Source: Pseudomonas sp. GL-B-19
Lineage (GTDB): Bacteria; Pseudomonadota; Gammaproteobacteria; Pseudomonadales; Pseudomonadaceae
Direction: 5' to 3'
NCBI RefSeq assembly: GCF_019956415.1
Contig: NZ_JAHBDK010000042.1
Coordinates: forward strand, 1-64,000
Length of the DNA stretch: 64,000 nt
Positions within the stretch are counted from its first letter, which is position 1. Each line of letters begins with the position of its first letter. Below are positions 49,275-58,373 of this stretch, in pieces. The notes under the pieces were generated by a model. It worked only from the letters and a program-made list of their open reading frames with translations, did not search any database and was not told the DNA's origin. The translations under genes were made by a program, and so were the position numbers.

Positions 49275-50429
49275 GTGAGCGAAACTGCCTTGCCTAAAGA
49301 TGACGCCCGGTCGGTACTCGATGCGCCGGTTGAAGCACCGGTTGAAACTGCACCGCCTGCCGCCGTGCAGCGCCCAGGCAATGGGCTGGCAATCGTCGCG
49401 CTGTTGCTCGGCGCTGCCGGTGTTGCGGTGGGTGGTTGGGGCGTCTGGCAGGTGCGTCACCTGCAGGCCTATAACCAGCAGCAACTGGCTCAGGTACAGG
49501 CGCTGAACGATCAGGCGCAAAACCTCAAGCTCAATGAGCAACGCATTAGCGCACGCCTGGAGCAGTTGCCTGCCGTTGATGAACTGGAAGCGCGCGCCCG
49601 TCTGGTGACACAGTTGCAGGGCGATCAACAGCGCCTGAACCAGCGCCTGGAAACCGTCCTCGGTGCCAGCCGCAAGGACTGGCGTCTGGCCGAGGCCGAG
49701 CACTTGCTGCGGCTGGCCAGCCTGCGTCTGTCGGCATTGCAGGACATCAGCAGCGCCCAGGCGCTGGTGCAGGGTGCCGACGAAATTCTCCGTGACCAAA
49801 ACGATCCGGGCTCCTTCGCCGCTCGCGAGCAAGTAGCCAAAACCCTGGTGGCGTTGCGCAGCACCGAGCAGCCGGATCGCACCGGGTTGTTCCTGCGACT
49901 GGGCGCTTTGCGTGATCAGGTGATCGACCTGACCGAGCTTGCGCCCGAGTACAAGGACCGGGGTGATTCGCTGCTGGGCCTGACTGCCGATGGCGACGGT
50001 GCCAGTCGTTGGGCGCAGTGGTGGGATCAGATCTCTCGCTACATCCGCATCGACTTCAACGCTGACAAAAATGTTCGGCCACTGTTGGCCGGGCAGAGCC
50101 TGAGCCAGGTGCGTCTTGCCCTGAGCCTGGCACTGGAGCAGGCGCAATGGGCCGCGCTCAATGGCCAGGCAGCGGTTTACACCCAGTCGCTGGCGGAAGC
50201 ACGGGATGTGTTGACCGGCAACTTCAACCCGGACAATCCCCAGAGCAAAGTGATGCTCGAGCAGGTGGGTGAATTGAGCAAACAACGGGTCACGGTCGTG
50301 ACGCCGGATCTGACCGGTACGCTAAGCGCTGTCCAGGGTTATCTGGAGCGACGTAACGTCAACGCCGAAGACTCGATCAAGCCGATGGCTAAACCGGCTG
50401 CAGATACCGTTCAGGAGGCAACGCCATGA
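49275..50429 (+). CDS. hemX: HemX-like inner-membrane protein
   Basis: The 384-residue protein starts at a GTG with AAGGATGG upstream. A short Pro-rich leader is followed by one TM segment (GLAIVALLLGAAGVAVGGWGV, residues ~35-56) and a long periplasmic coiled-coil/helical region (VQALNDQAQNLKLNEQRISA). Residues ~120-370 have the HemX features LAEAEHLLRLASLRLSALQD and SRYIRIDF. Some members are annotated as uroporphyrinogen-III C-methyltransferase, but no SAM motif is visible here, so I regard it as an accessory protein. It overlaps hemY by 4 bases. Confidence 0.9.
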   Translation: MSETALPKDDARSVLDAPVEAPVETAPPAAVQRPGNGLAIVALLLGAAGVAVGGWGVWQVRHLQAYNQQQLAQVQALNDQAQNLKLNEQRISARLEQLPAVDELEARARLVTQLQGDQQRLNQRLETVLGASRKDWRLAEAEHLLRLASLRLSALQDISSAQALVQGADEILRDQNDPGSFAAREQVAKTLVALRSTEQPDRTGLFLRLGALRDQVIDLTELAPEYKDRGDSLLGLTADGDGASRWAQWWDQISRYIRIDFNADKNVRPLLAGQSLSQVRLALSLALEQAQWAALNGQAAVYTQSLAEARDVLTGNFNPDNPQSKVMLEQVGELSKQRVTVVTPDLTGTLSAVQGYLERRNVNAEDSIKPMAKPAADTVQEATP

Positions 50430-51664
50430 AACGCCTCTATGTGGTCGTGTTCCTGGTGATCGCCGCTGCTGCTGCGCTGGGATTGGCGATTGCCGAGCAT
50501 GCAGGTTACGTGCTGATTGCCTACAAGAGCTTTCGTTACGAATCGAGCCTGTGGGCGACCCTGGCGTTGGTCGCGGTATTGTGGCTGGTGTTCTGGGGCA
50601 TCAAGGTGTTGATTGAGCTGGTGATGACCTCCAGCGGCGTGGTCAATCCCTGGTCGCGCCGTAATCGCAGCCGTCGGGTGCAAGTGGCAATCGAGCACGG
50701 TCAGTTGGATTTGGCAGAAGGTCGCTGGGCGAGTGCGCAGCGTCATTTGCAGCGGGCTGCCGAAGCCGAGCGTCAACCATTGCTCTTTTACCTGGGCGCT
50801 GCTCGTGCCGCAAACGAACAAGGTCATTACGAAGAAAGCGACAACTTGCTGGAGCGTGCACTCGAGCGCCAGCCGCAGGCTGAATTGGCGATTGCCTTGA
50901 ATCACGCTCAATTGCAGACCGACCGTGGCGACACCGACAGCGCCTTGGCAACGCTTCAGGTCATGCATGAACGTCATCCCCATAACGCCCAGATGTTGCG
51001 CCAGTTACAGCGCCTGCTGCAGCAGCGGGGTGACTGGTCGGCGGTGATTCGCCTGTTGCCCGAGCTGCGCAAGGATAAAGTCCTGCCGCCCGCCGAACTG
51101 GCCGAACTGGAGCGCCGTGCGTGGGGCGAAAACCTGTCTCTGGCGGCGCATCAGGAAGAGGACGGCAAGGTCGGTTTGCAATCACTCGGTCGCGCTTGGC
51201 AGCAGCTCACCTCGGCTCAGCGCCAGGAGCCTCAACTGGTGCTGGCCTATGCCGAGCAGCTGCGGCAGCTGGGCGCGCAGGTCGAAGCGGAAGAGGTGTT
51301 GCGCACCGCCCTCAAGCGCAATTACGACAGCCATCTGGCGCGTCTGTATGGGCTGGTTCGCGGCAGCGATCCGGCTCGGCAGCTACAGACTGCCGAGGGC
51401 TGGCTCAAAGGTCATCCGGGCGACCCAAGCCTGTTGCTGACATTGGGCCGCTTGTGTCTGCAAAACAGTTTGTGGGGCAAGGCGCGAGATTATCTGGAAA
51501 GCAGCCTGCGGGTTCAACGCAATCCGGAAGCCTGTGCAGAATTGGCGCGATTGCTGGCGCAACTGGGTGACACTGAACGCAGTAATCAGCTGTTTCAAGA
51601 AGGGCTCGGGATGCTTGACGAGCGCCTGCTGGCGGCACCGCTTCCGGCGCTGGCTCACGCGTGA
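50426..51664 (+). CDS. hemY: HemY-like TPR membrane protein
   Basis: The 412-residue protein starts MKRLYVVVFLVIAAAAALGL. Two N-terminal TM segments (the second being LWATLALVAVLWLVFWGIKV) are followed by cytosolic or periplasmic TPR repeats (GRWASAQRHLQRAAE, PLLFYLGAARAANEQGHYEE, PSLLLTLGRLCLQNSLWGKA). This is the proteobacterial HemY, a heme-pathway accessory protein, not the unrelated protoporphyrinogen oxidase with the same name. It is translationally coupled to hemX. Confidence 0.93.
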   Translation: MKRLYVVVFLVIAAAAALGLAIAEHAGYVLIAYKSFRYESSLWATLALVAVLWLVFWGIKVLIELVMTSSGVVNPWSRRNRSRRVQVAIEHGQLDLAEGRWASAQRHLQRAAEAERQPLLFYLGAARAANEQGHYEESDNLLERALERQPQAELAIALNHAQLQTDRGDTDSALATLQVMHERHPHNAQMLRQLQRLLQQRGDWSAVIRLLPELRKDKVLPPAELAELERRAWGENLSLAAHQEEDGKVGLQSLGRAWQQLTSAQRQEPQLVLAYAEQLRQLGAQVEAEEVLRTALKRNYDSHLARLYGLVRGSDPARQLQTAEGWLKGHPGDPSLLLTLGRLCLQNSLWGKARDYLESSLRVQRNPEACAELARLLAQLGDTERSNQLFQEGLGMLDERLLAAPLPALAHA

Positions 51665-51892
51665 AGTGCTGAGCAAGGGGCGCTCAAAGGGCGCTCCGAA
51701 GGCTTAAAAGTCGCCGCGTGTTTAGCTTTGTAGTCCCTTGTCGGCATCGTCCTACAGTGGACTACATCAATTCCTCTCGACGCTGTCGGGAATTCCCTAC
51801 ACTTCTGGTGAAGTGTCCGTGCCGGCCTGCCTTGAAAGGCTGGCGCGCTTTCCTCTACCGTAACCACCTGTCTCTACTGGTACGGAAAAGCC

Positions 51893-52444
51893 ATGTCTTT
51901 GGCCTGCTCACGCTCCTTGTTTTTCATGATTTTCATTACAGGCTCCCTGGCCTTGGGTGTTTCCTTTTACCTGGAATATGCGGTCGGACTCAGACCTTGC
52001 GGCTTGTGCCTTTTGCAGCGTCTTTGCCTGGTGTTACTAACGGGTGTTTGCCTGACGGCCTCCGTGCAAGGGCCCGGGCGTTTTGGATCATTCCTGTATT
52101 GGTTGCTCGGATTTTTCTGCAGCCTCGCGGGAACGATTACGGCGTGGCGGCAGATTTTGTTGCAGAGTGATCCTTTGCATGAGTTATCGACATGTCCGCC
52201 CAACCTGGAAGCGGCGTACGAGAACATGCCCTGGTTATGCCAGGTCACGCAGATGTTCCAAGGGGACGCCGATTGTGCCGAGATTTCCTGGACGTTATTC
52301 GATCTGAGCGTTCCGGAATGGAGTCTGTTGCTCTTTGTAGCGATGACGATTCTGGGGATTTATCAGTTGCTGCACATCGTCTGGCTTGCGTGTGAGCGAC
52401 CGCTCAGCGGCGAGTCGTCGCACCGGGTGCAATTGAGCGATTAA
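51893..52444 (+). CDS. dsbH: DsbB family disulfide-generating membrane protein
   Basis: The 183-residue protein has four TM segments. The periplasmic quinone-linked pair is RPCGLCLLQR (C-x2-C near 36-39), and the second loop pair lies in PWLCQVTQMFQGDADC. It re-oxidises DsbA-like proteins using quinones. In P. aeruginosa the DsbB paralogue DsbH sits in the same place between hemY and algQ. The start ATG at 51893 has GAAAAG upstream. Confidence 0.9.
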   Translation: MSLACSRSLFFMIFITGSLALGVSFYLEYAVGLRPCGLCLLQRLCLVLLTGVCLTASVQGPGRFGSFLYWLLGFFCSLAGTITAWRQILLQSDPLHELSTCPPNLEAAYENMPWLCQVTQMFQGDADCAEISWTLFDLSVPEWSLLLFVAMTILGIYQLLHIVWLACERPLSGESSHRVQLSD

Positions 52445-52621
52445 ACACTTGTATGAACTTTATCTGCTGCGTACCTTGAAGCCACAGCCGCGCGGGCATA
52501 ATCTGGCCCGCACGTGTCATTGGAATTATGTTGCTCGATGACGCTCTGCCTGACCGGTACTTGACCTTCAAGTGTGCGACAGGTGTAGGGCAGCATGACC
52601 CACAAGGGAAGAGAGATCACC

Positions 52622-53080
52622 ATGCTCGAAAGTTGTCAGAATGCTCAGGAACGTTGGGGTGGAGTGCATCTGCTGATCGATCGTTGGTTGCAGGAACGTC
52701 ACGAGCTGGTTCGAGCCTATGATGCTCTCGGCGCCAAGCCAGAGGCTCTCGGCGACAACCGCAAGCCGTTGCAGGAGTTCTGCGGCGTGCTGGTCGATTA
52801 CGTGTCTGCCGGACACTTCGAGATCTACGAGCAGTTGACGGGGGAGGCCAAGGCCTTCAACGACAAGCGTGGTCTGGAACTGGCCGAGACCATCTACCCG
52901 CGCATCGATGTCATCACCGAGAAGCTGCTGGCGTTCAATGACCTGTGTGATGCAGGAAAGTGTGTCGCCGAAGAGTTCCAGAAACTCGGCGGACTGTTAC
53001 ATGAGCGCTTTGAACTGGAAGACTGCCTGATCGAAGTGCTGCACACAGCTCACAAGCAAGAAGACTCGGTTCAGGCCTGA
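52622..53080 (+). CDS. algQ: AlgQ (Rsd-like) anti-sigma-70 regulator
   Basis: The 152-residue protein begins MLESCQNAQERWGGVHLLID, with RWLQERHELVRAYDAL and HFEIYEQL and the typical Cys in GKCVAEEFQKLGGLLHERFE. This is the Rsd/AlgQ family, which binds the region-4 part of sigma-70. Historically AlgQ (AlgR2) is an alginate regulator. Its start is chosen at the family MLESC, with AGAGATCACC before it. It is followed by a terminator. Confidence 0.95.
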   Translation: MLESCQNAQERWGGVHLLIDRWLQERHELVRAYDALGAKPEALGDNRKPLQEFCGVLVDYVSAGHFEIYEQLTGEAKAFNDKRGLELAETIYPRIDVITEKLLAFNDLCDAGKCVAEEFQKLGGLLHERFELEDCLIEVLHTAHKQEDSVQA

Positions 53081-53097
53081 ATCTCTTCCTGCAAGCT

Positions 53098-53127
53098 AAA
53101 AACGGTGCGCTATGCGCGCCGTTTTTT
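53098..53127 (+). terminator. Rho-independent terminator of algQ
   Basis: AAAAACGGTGCGC, a three-base loop, then GCGCGCCGTTTTTT. There is one G-T wobble, and the T-run is complete. Confidence 0.85.
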
Positions 53128-53138
53128 GTGTCTGCGAT

Positions 53139-53804
53139 TCAGCTGGTGGCGCCGCGCAATTCGACTTCAAACACGAGTGGTGTGAACGGTGCGATCAGGT
53201 CGCCGGCACCCTCCGCGCCATAGGCCTGAGACGATGGAATCACCAGCCGCCATTTCGCACCGACCGGCATGTTTTGCAGTGCACTGCGCCAGCCGCTGAT
53301 CACGCTGTCGAGACTGAACCACTGCGGCTGACTGTTCTGATCGAACACCGTGCCATCCGGCAGGCGCCCGACATACAAAACCTGGACCTTACCGTCAGGG
53401 CCAGCCTTGGCCCCCGTACCGGGAGTCAGCTCGGTCAGCAATACACCATCCGCTAATTCGCGAACGCCCGGCCTGGCTTTTTCTTCAGTGAGAAAACGCT
53501 GCTCTTTTTCGAGTGCGGCTTCGCTTTGCGGGAGTGCCGGTTGCTCGGCGATCCGGGCTTCATGCTCGGCCAGGATCTGCTCGATCTGCTCGTCTTTCAA
53601 TGCCAGCGGCTTGCCTTGATACGCTTGTTGCAAGCCTTCCAGCAGTGCCTGAAGTTGCAGGTCGGGAACCTCCTGGCGCAGGCGTTCACCGAGGCTCGCC
53701 CCCAGGCTGTAGGCAAGATCGTGAGCGTTATTTGCGGAAGTTTTTTCGTCGGCCTGAGCCACCGAAAAAAACACGCACAGCGATAAAAAAAGGTAGCGCG
53801 ACAT
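53139..53804 (-). CDS. Exported FKBP-type peptidyl-prolyl isomerase
   Basis: The 221-residue protein starts at MSRYLFLSLCVFFSVAQADE (GGAG upstream), with a Sec signal cut near residue 18. Residues ~25-110 form the helical FKBP N-terminal dimerisation region (NNAHDLAYSLGASLGERL). The FKBP domain follows (VQVLYVGRLPDGTVFDQNSQ, VISGWRSALQNMPVGAKW and LVIPSSQAYGAEG). It is like FklB/FkpA proteins and should act in the periplasm. It is divergent from algP and convergent with algQ. Confidence 0.93.
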   Translation of the reverse strand: MSRYLFLSLCVFFSVAQADEKTSANNAHDLAYSLGASLGERLRQEVPDLQLQALLEGLQQAYQGKPLALKDEQIEQILAEHEARIAEQPALPQSEAALEKEQRFLTEEKARPGVRELADGVLLTELTPGTGAKAGPDGKVQVLYVGRLPDGTVFDQNSQPQWFSLDSVISGWRSALQNMPVGAKWRLVIPSSQAYGAEGAGDLIAPFTPLVFEVELRGATS

Positions 53805-53996
53805 GGGCACTCTCCAGCCTGAGATGCGCTGGATTATGCCAGTGTGAATGCGCACAAAGGTGAACTGGTTTTGCGCAAGCGCAGAAGATTGTCGATCCGT
53901 TGCAACGCAGCGCTTTCGATACTGTCAACATGCCCTAGCGGCGGTAGCAGCAGAGGTCTAGTATGAGCCGCACCCACGTCAGCCAGGAGGTAAACC

Positions 53997-55133
53997 ATGT
54001 CGGCCACCAAGAAGCCTGTAAATACCCCGTTGCACTTACTCCAACAACTGTCGGGCAGCCTGCTCGATCATTTGGAAAACGCTTGTTCACAAGCTTTGGC
54101 TGATGCTGAAAAACTGCTCGCCAAACTGGAAAAGCAGCGCGGAAAAGCGCAAGAAAAATTGCACAAGTCCCGTACCAAATTGCAGGACGCCGCGGCGGCT
54201 GGCAAGGCCAAGGCACAAGCCAAAGCCAAGGGCGCGGTGAGTGAACTTGAGGAATTGCTCGATGCCCTCAAAGATCGTCAGTCGCAAACCCGCAGCTACA
54301 TTCTGCAACTCAAGCGCGATGCTCAAGAAAGCCTGAAACTGGCCCAGGGCGTCGGTCGTGTCCAAGAGGCTGTCGGCAAGGCATTGTCCCTGCGCGCGGC
54401 CAAGCCTGCTGCGGCACCTGCCAAGAAAGCCGCTGCCAAACCCGCTGCTGCAAAAGCACCGGCTAAACCTGCCGCTAAAACAGTTGCTGCGAAACCTGCC
54501 GCCAAGCCAGCCGCTGCGAGAACCGCTGCTGCCAAGCCCGCTGCAAAATCGCCTGCTGCCAAGCCCGCTGCAGCAAGAACCGCAGCAGCCAAACCCGCTG
54601 CCAAACCGGCCGCTAAAACTGCAGCTGCGAAACCAGCCGCCGCGAGAACTGCCACTGCCAAGCCAGCCGCGAAACCAGCTGTAAAAGTTGCAGCCAAGCC
54701 AGCCGCAAAACCGGCTGTAAAAGCTGCGGCCAAGCCAGCCGCAAAACCGGCTGTAAAAGCTGCGGTCAAGCCAGCCGCGAAACCGGCTGTAAAAGCTGCA
54801 GCCAAACCTGCTGCTAAACCGGCTGCCAGAACTGCTGCTGCGAAACCCGCTGTTGCCGCCAAGCCGGCCACCGCCGCCAAACCTGCCGCAGCGAAACCAG
54901 CCGTTAAACCGGCTGCAGCAAAACCAGCTGCAAAACCAGCAACCAAGCCTGTAGCCAAACCTGCTGCTGCCAAACCTGCTTTTGCCAAGCCGACCCCTGC
55001 GCCCGCTGCCAAGCCAGTGGCTCCAGCGCCAGTCGCATCGGCTGCACCGGCAGCAACCACCTCGACAGCCACGACTGCGCCAACGCCAGCCGCACCGTCG
55101 AGCACCAGCACCACCCCAACCAGCGCTTCCTAA
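53997..55133 (+). CDS. algP: AlgP histone H1-like repeat protein
   Basis: The 378-residue protein starts after a clean AGGAGG. The N-terminal ~130 residues are a helical domain (PVNTPLHLLQQLSGSLLDHL, ENACSQALADAEKLLAKLEK). From ~133 onward the sequence is made of KPAA/KPAV/AAKP units, ending in an Ala/Pro/Thr-rich tail. This is AlgP (AlgR3), a histone H1-like alginate regulator whose repeat number varies between strains. It is convergent with the next gene, and the two stop codons overlap. Confidence 0.95.
   Translation: MSATKKPVNTPLHLLQQLSGSLLDHLENACSQALADAEKLLAKLEKQRGKAQEKLHKSRTKLQDAAAAGKAKAQAKAKGAVSELEELLDALKDRQSQTRSYILQLKRDAQESLKLAQGVGRVQEAVGKALSLRAAKPAAAPAKKAAAKPAAAKAPAKPAAKTVAAKPAAKPAAARTAAAKPAAKSPAAKPAAARTAAAKPAAKPAAKTAAAKPAAARTATAKPAAKPAVKVAAKPAAKPAVKAAAKPAAKPAVKAAVKPAAKPAVKAAAKPAAKPAARTAAAKPAVAAKPATAAKPAAAKPAVKPAAAKPAAKPATKPVAKPAAAKPAFAKPTPAPAAKPVAPAPVASAAPAATTSTATTAPTPAAPSSTSTTPTSAS
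54395..55010. repeat. KPAA-coding tandem repeat of algP
   Basis: About 200 codons of degenerate KPAA-type units (AARTAAAKPAAK, VKAAAKPAAKPA) with repeated 30-40-base stretches such as AAAACCGGCTGTAAAAGCTG. Slippage or recombination could change copy number. Confidence 0.9.
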
Positions 55134-55594
55134 GTGCCGGTTACCGCGACGCGCAGCTGATGCAGCGCGTCGCGGTCCAGGTTGGCGGCGCCTGCCGCCA
55201 CACCTTCCAGCCAGGCCGTTAGATCGGTCGCCTCACCCTGCGGCCAACTCTGTGCCGTTCGCTCCAGTCGCAACAACAGATGCCGCTCGGCTTCCAGCTC
55301 CAGTGCCTTCACTTGTTCGCGCAACTTTTTCAATTCTGCATCCTCAGTCGCGCAGGCTTTCCATTGCATACGCAATGCGCGCAGCGGTTGCACAACATCC
55401 GCATCCCAAGGTTGTGCTTCGTCGCGTAGCCGCTGTAATCGCTGTTCATTGCAGGCGACGCCACGTTGTCCCAACCACGATCCACAGAGCAGCAAACACA
55501 CATTGACGCCTGCCGACTGCAATTGCAGGCAAGCGCGTTCAACGCCGGGACGGGCGTAAGTCGTCAGGGAAAAGCTCCACAGGTCAGAGGACAT
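55130..55594 (-). CDS. TIGR02444 family protein
   Basis: The 154-residue protein begins MSSDLWSFSLTTYARPGVER and has LQLQSAGVNVCLLLCGSWLG and QPLRALRMQWK, the pattern of TIGR02444. It is a helical cytosolic protein of unknown function. Its 3' end overlaps the algP stop by 4 bases. It is divergent from the ABC-F gene, 50 bases away. Confidence 0.85.
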   Translation of the reverse strand: MSSDLWSFSLTTYARPGVERACLQLQSAGVNVCLLLCGSWLGQRGVACNEQRLQRLRDEAQPWDADVVQPLRALRMQWKACATEDAELKKLREQVKALELEAERHLLLRLERTAQSWPQGEATDLTAWLEGVAAGAANLDRDALHQLRVAVTGT

Positions 55595-55644
55595 AGTGCT
55601 ACTCGCGCCAGTTGCGAGCGAAGCTGGTAGACTCCGCCGCCATT

Positions 55645-57555
55645 ATGATTCGACTTCAGAACCTGACTTTACAGCGTGGCCCTCAACGTCTGCTAGAAGA
55701 CGCTGAGCTGACCCTGCACGCCGGCCACAAAGCCGGCCTCATCGGTGCCAACGGCGCCGGCAAATCGAGCCTGTTCGCCTTGATCCGGGGCGAACTGCAC
55801 CCGGACTCGGGTGACTGCTTTCTGCCGGCCGACTGGCGCATCGCCCACATGCGCCAGGAAATCGAGACGCTCGAACGCCTGGCGGTCGACTACGTGCTCG
55901 ATGGCGACCTGCGACTGCGTGAGGTGCAACGCGACCTCGCCGCAGCCGAAGCGGTGCATGACGGTGCCGCTCAGGCCCGCCTGCACTCGGAACTCGACAG
56001 CGCTGACGGTTACACCGCCGACGCCCGGGCCCGCAAGCTGCTGGCCGGCCTTGGGTTCACCAACGAGCAGATGGATCGCCCGGTAGGAGATTTCTCCGGT
56101 GGCTGGCGGATGCGTCTGAACCTGGCGCAGGCTTTGATGTGCCCCTCGGACCTGCTGCTGCTCGACGAACCGACCAACCACTTGGACCTCGACGCCATCA
56201 TCTGGCTCGAAGAGTGGCTTAAAAGTTACCCCGGCACTTTGTTGCTGATTTCCCACGATCGGGACTTCCTCGATGCCGTGGTCGATCACGTGGCTCACGT
56301 CGATCAACGCAAGATCACGCTGTATCGCGGTGGTTATAGCGCCTTCGAACGCGCCCGCGCCGAGCGTCTGGCCCAGCAACAGCAGGCTTACGAGAAGCAG
56401 CAGGCGCAACGTGCGCACATGGAAAGCTACATCGCCCGCTTCAAGGCCCAGGCCACCAAGGCCCGTCAGGCCCAGAGCCGGATCAAGGCGCTGGAGCGGA
56501 TGGAAGAACTGTCCGCCGCCCACGTTGATTCGCCGTTCGATTTCGTTTTCCGTGAATCGCAGAAAATCTCCAGCCCGCTGATCGACCTGTCCGATGCCCG
56601 TTTGGGTTATGGCGACAAAGCCGTGCTGGAGAAGGTCAAGCTGCAACTGACCCCTGGCGCGCGCATCGGTTTGCTTGGCCCGAACGGCGCGGGTAAATCG
56701 ACGCTGATCAAAAACCTCGCCGGTGAGCTCGAGCCGTTGGCCGGTCGCCTGACCCGTGGCGAAAATACCGTGGTGGGTTACTTCGCCCAGCATCAGTTGG
56801 ACTCTCTCGACTCCAAGGCCAGCCCGTTGCTGCACTTGCAGCGTCTGGCCCCGACCGAGCGTGAGCAGACCCTGCGCGACTTCCTCGGCGGTTTTGACTT
56901 CCGGGGTGCGCGTATCGATGAGCCGGTACTGAACTTCTCCGGTGGCGAAAAGGCGCGTCTGGCCCTGGCGTTGATCGCTTGGGATCGGCCGAACCTGCTG
57001 CTGCTCGACGAACCGACCAACCACCTGGACCTGGAAATGCGCTTGGCATTGACCATGGCGCTGCAGGAGTTCAGTGGTGCAGTTCTGGTGGTCTCCCACG
57101 ATCGTCATTTGCTCAAAAGCACCACGGACAATTTCTATCTGGTGGCGGACGGCAAGGTCGAGGAATTCGACGGCGACCTGGAAGACTACGCCCGTTGGCT
57201 GGTCGACTATCGCCAGCGCAATGCGCCGGTCAGCAACACGCCGGTTAATCCGGACAAGACCGACAAGAAAGCCCAGCGCCAGGCCGCTGCTGCATTGCGT
57301 CAGCAACTTGCGCCGCACAAGCGTGAGGCTGACAAGCTGGAAGCCGAGCTGGGCAAGCTGCACGAGAAGCTGGCGAAGATAGATACGAGCCTCGGCGACA
57401 GCGATATCTACGAACCGGCGCGCAAGAATGATTTGCGCGATCTGCTGGCTGAACAGGCCAAGCTGAAGGTGCGTGAAGCCGAGCTGGAAGAAGCCTGGAT
57501 GGAAGCGCTGGAACTGCTTGAAAGCATGCAGGCGGAGCTGGAGGCATTGTCTTGA
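55645..57555 (+). CDS. ABC-F family ATPase (YheS-like)
   Basis: The 636-residue cytosolic protein has two ABC domains. First: Walker A GANGAGKSS near 35, signature FSGGWRMRLNLAQAL, Walker B LLLLDEPTNHLDLDA. Second: GPNGAGKST near 345, signature FSGGEKARLALALI, LLLLDEPTNHLDLE. Between them lie the linker/arm with YGGYSAFERARAER-type residues and the ABC-F TNHLDL tails. A C-terminal coiled coil (PHKREADKLEAELGKLHEKL) is typical of YheS/Uup. ABC-F proteins act on ribosomes, here with YheS-like features. The start ATG at 55645 is where the family motif MIRLQNLTLQRG begins. Confidence 0.94.
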   Translation: MIRLQNLTLQRGPQRLLEDAELTLHAGHKAGLIGANGAGKSSLFALIRGELHPDSGDCFLPADWRIAHMRQEIETLERLAVDYVLDGDLRLREVQRDLAAAEAVHDGAAQARLHSELDSADGYTADARARKLLAGLGFTNEQMDRPVGDFSGGWRMRLNLAQALMCPSDLLLLDEPTNHLDLDAIIWLEEWLKSYPGTLLLISHDRDFLDAVVDHVAHVDQRKITLYRGGYSAFERARAERLAQQQQAYEKQQAQRAHMESYIARFKAQATKARQAQSRIKALERMEELSAAHVDSPFDFVFRESQKISSPLIDLSDARLGYGDKAVLEKVKLQLTPGARIGLLGPNGAGKSTLIKNLAGELEPLAGRLTRGENTVVGYFAQHQLDSLDSKASPLLHLQRLAPTEREQTLRDFLGGFDFRGARIDEPVLNFSGGEKARLALALIAWDRPNLLLLDEPTNHLDLEMRLALTMALQEFSGAVLVVSHDRHLLKSTTDNFYLVADGKVEEFDGDLEDYARWLVDYRQRNAPVSNTPVNPDKTDKKAQRQAAAALRQQLAPHKREADKLEAELGKLHEKLAKIDTSLGDSDIYEPARKNDLRDLLAEQAKLKVREAELEEAWMEALELLESMQAELEALS

Positions 57556-58136
57556 TGGAGGCGTTCAAGCTGCCGTTGCCGGCGGTGTGGATCGAACCCC
57601 TCTGGCTCGTCGTGCAAATCCTGCTGATTCTGCTGGCCGGTTATTTCGCCCAGCGCTTCGTTGCCAAGGGTCTGACCCGGCTGGGCGAGCGTTATCCGTT
57701 TCCGCCGCAGTTGCTGATGCCACTGCGAGGCGGACTGCGCTGGCTGATCATGGGCAGCGCATTGATTTTCGTACTCGAACGCCTCGGGGTGTCGGCCACG
57801 GTACTCTGGACCGCGCTGTCCGGCTTCGTCGCGGTGGCGGCGGTGGCGTTCTTCGCCATGTGGAGCGTGCTCTCCAACCTGCTGTGCGCGATCCTGATCT
57901 TCACTGTCGGCCCGTTTCGCCTCGGCGACGTGGTCGAGTTGGTGGATACCACCGACAAGCCGGGTGTCAAAGGTCGGGTGGTGGCGATCAATCTGCTTTA
58001 CACCACGTTGATCGAAGCGGAAGAACTCGGCACCGGCAGCGCCATGGTTCAGGTGCCTAACAGCCTGTTCTTCCAGCGCTCGGTTCGACGCTGGCGCGGT
58101 AGTGATGTACTTCCTTCCAACGGGTTTGAAAAGTAA
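57555..58136 (+). CDS. Small MscS family mechanosensitive channel
   Basis: The 193-residue protein starts at an ATG whose A is shared with the ABC-F stop (TGATG), with GGAGCTGGAG upstream. It has TM segments at ~17-35, 60-80 and a TM3-like helix (VLWTALSGFVAVAAVAFFAM, WSVLSNLLCAILIFTV) followed by the beta domain (PFRLGDVVELVDTTDKPGVK, VQVPNSLFFQRSVRR). It is shorter than E. coli MscS (286 residues) and lacks most of the C-terminal vestibule. Cotranscription with the ABC-F gene is likely. Confidence 0.88.
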   Translation: MEAFKLPLPAVWIEPLWLVVQILLILLAGYFAQRFVAKGLTRLGERYPFPPQLLMPLRGGLRWLIMGSALIFVLERLGVSATVLWTALSGFVAVAAVAFFAMWSVLSNLLCAILIFTVGPFRLGDVVELVDTTDKPGVKGRVVAINLLYTTLIEAEELGTGSAMVQVPNSLFFQRSVRRWRGSDVLPSNGFEK

Positions 58137-58160
58137 GACTGCTGTCGCCTGACATACCGC

Positions 58161-58256
58161 CATCGCGAGCAGGCTCACTCCTACATTGGATCTCGGTTGT
58201 TCAAAAAATTTCTGTCCACTGAAGATCCACAGTGGGAGCGAGCCTGCTCGCGATGG
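58161..58256. repeat. REPIN downstream of the MscS gene
   Basis: GCGAGCAGGCTCACTCCTAC and GTGGGAGCGAGCCTGCTCGC, inverted, with an ATTGGATCTC spacer start, form a REP doublet. It fills much of the 237-base gap, and no gene was seen in the rest. Confidence 0.85.
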
Positions 58257-58373
58257 GGCCCGAAGGCCGAAAACGCTGGTCGACAGCCGCAACATCCTGC
58301 AAAAAATCGGTAGTCACCAACCCAAAGCCGCATTAGCTTAGACGTCTGTCACGAGTCTGAGTCGAGGTGTGCA

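Noticed and set aside
54395..55010. Possible CRISPR-like tandem array
   Set aside because: The repeats are in-frame KPAA codons of algP with no unique spacers. No cas genes are present.
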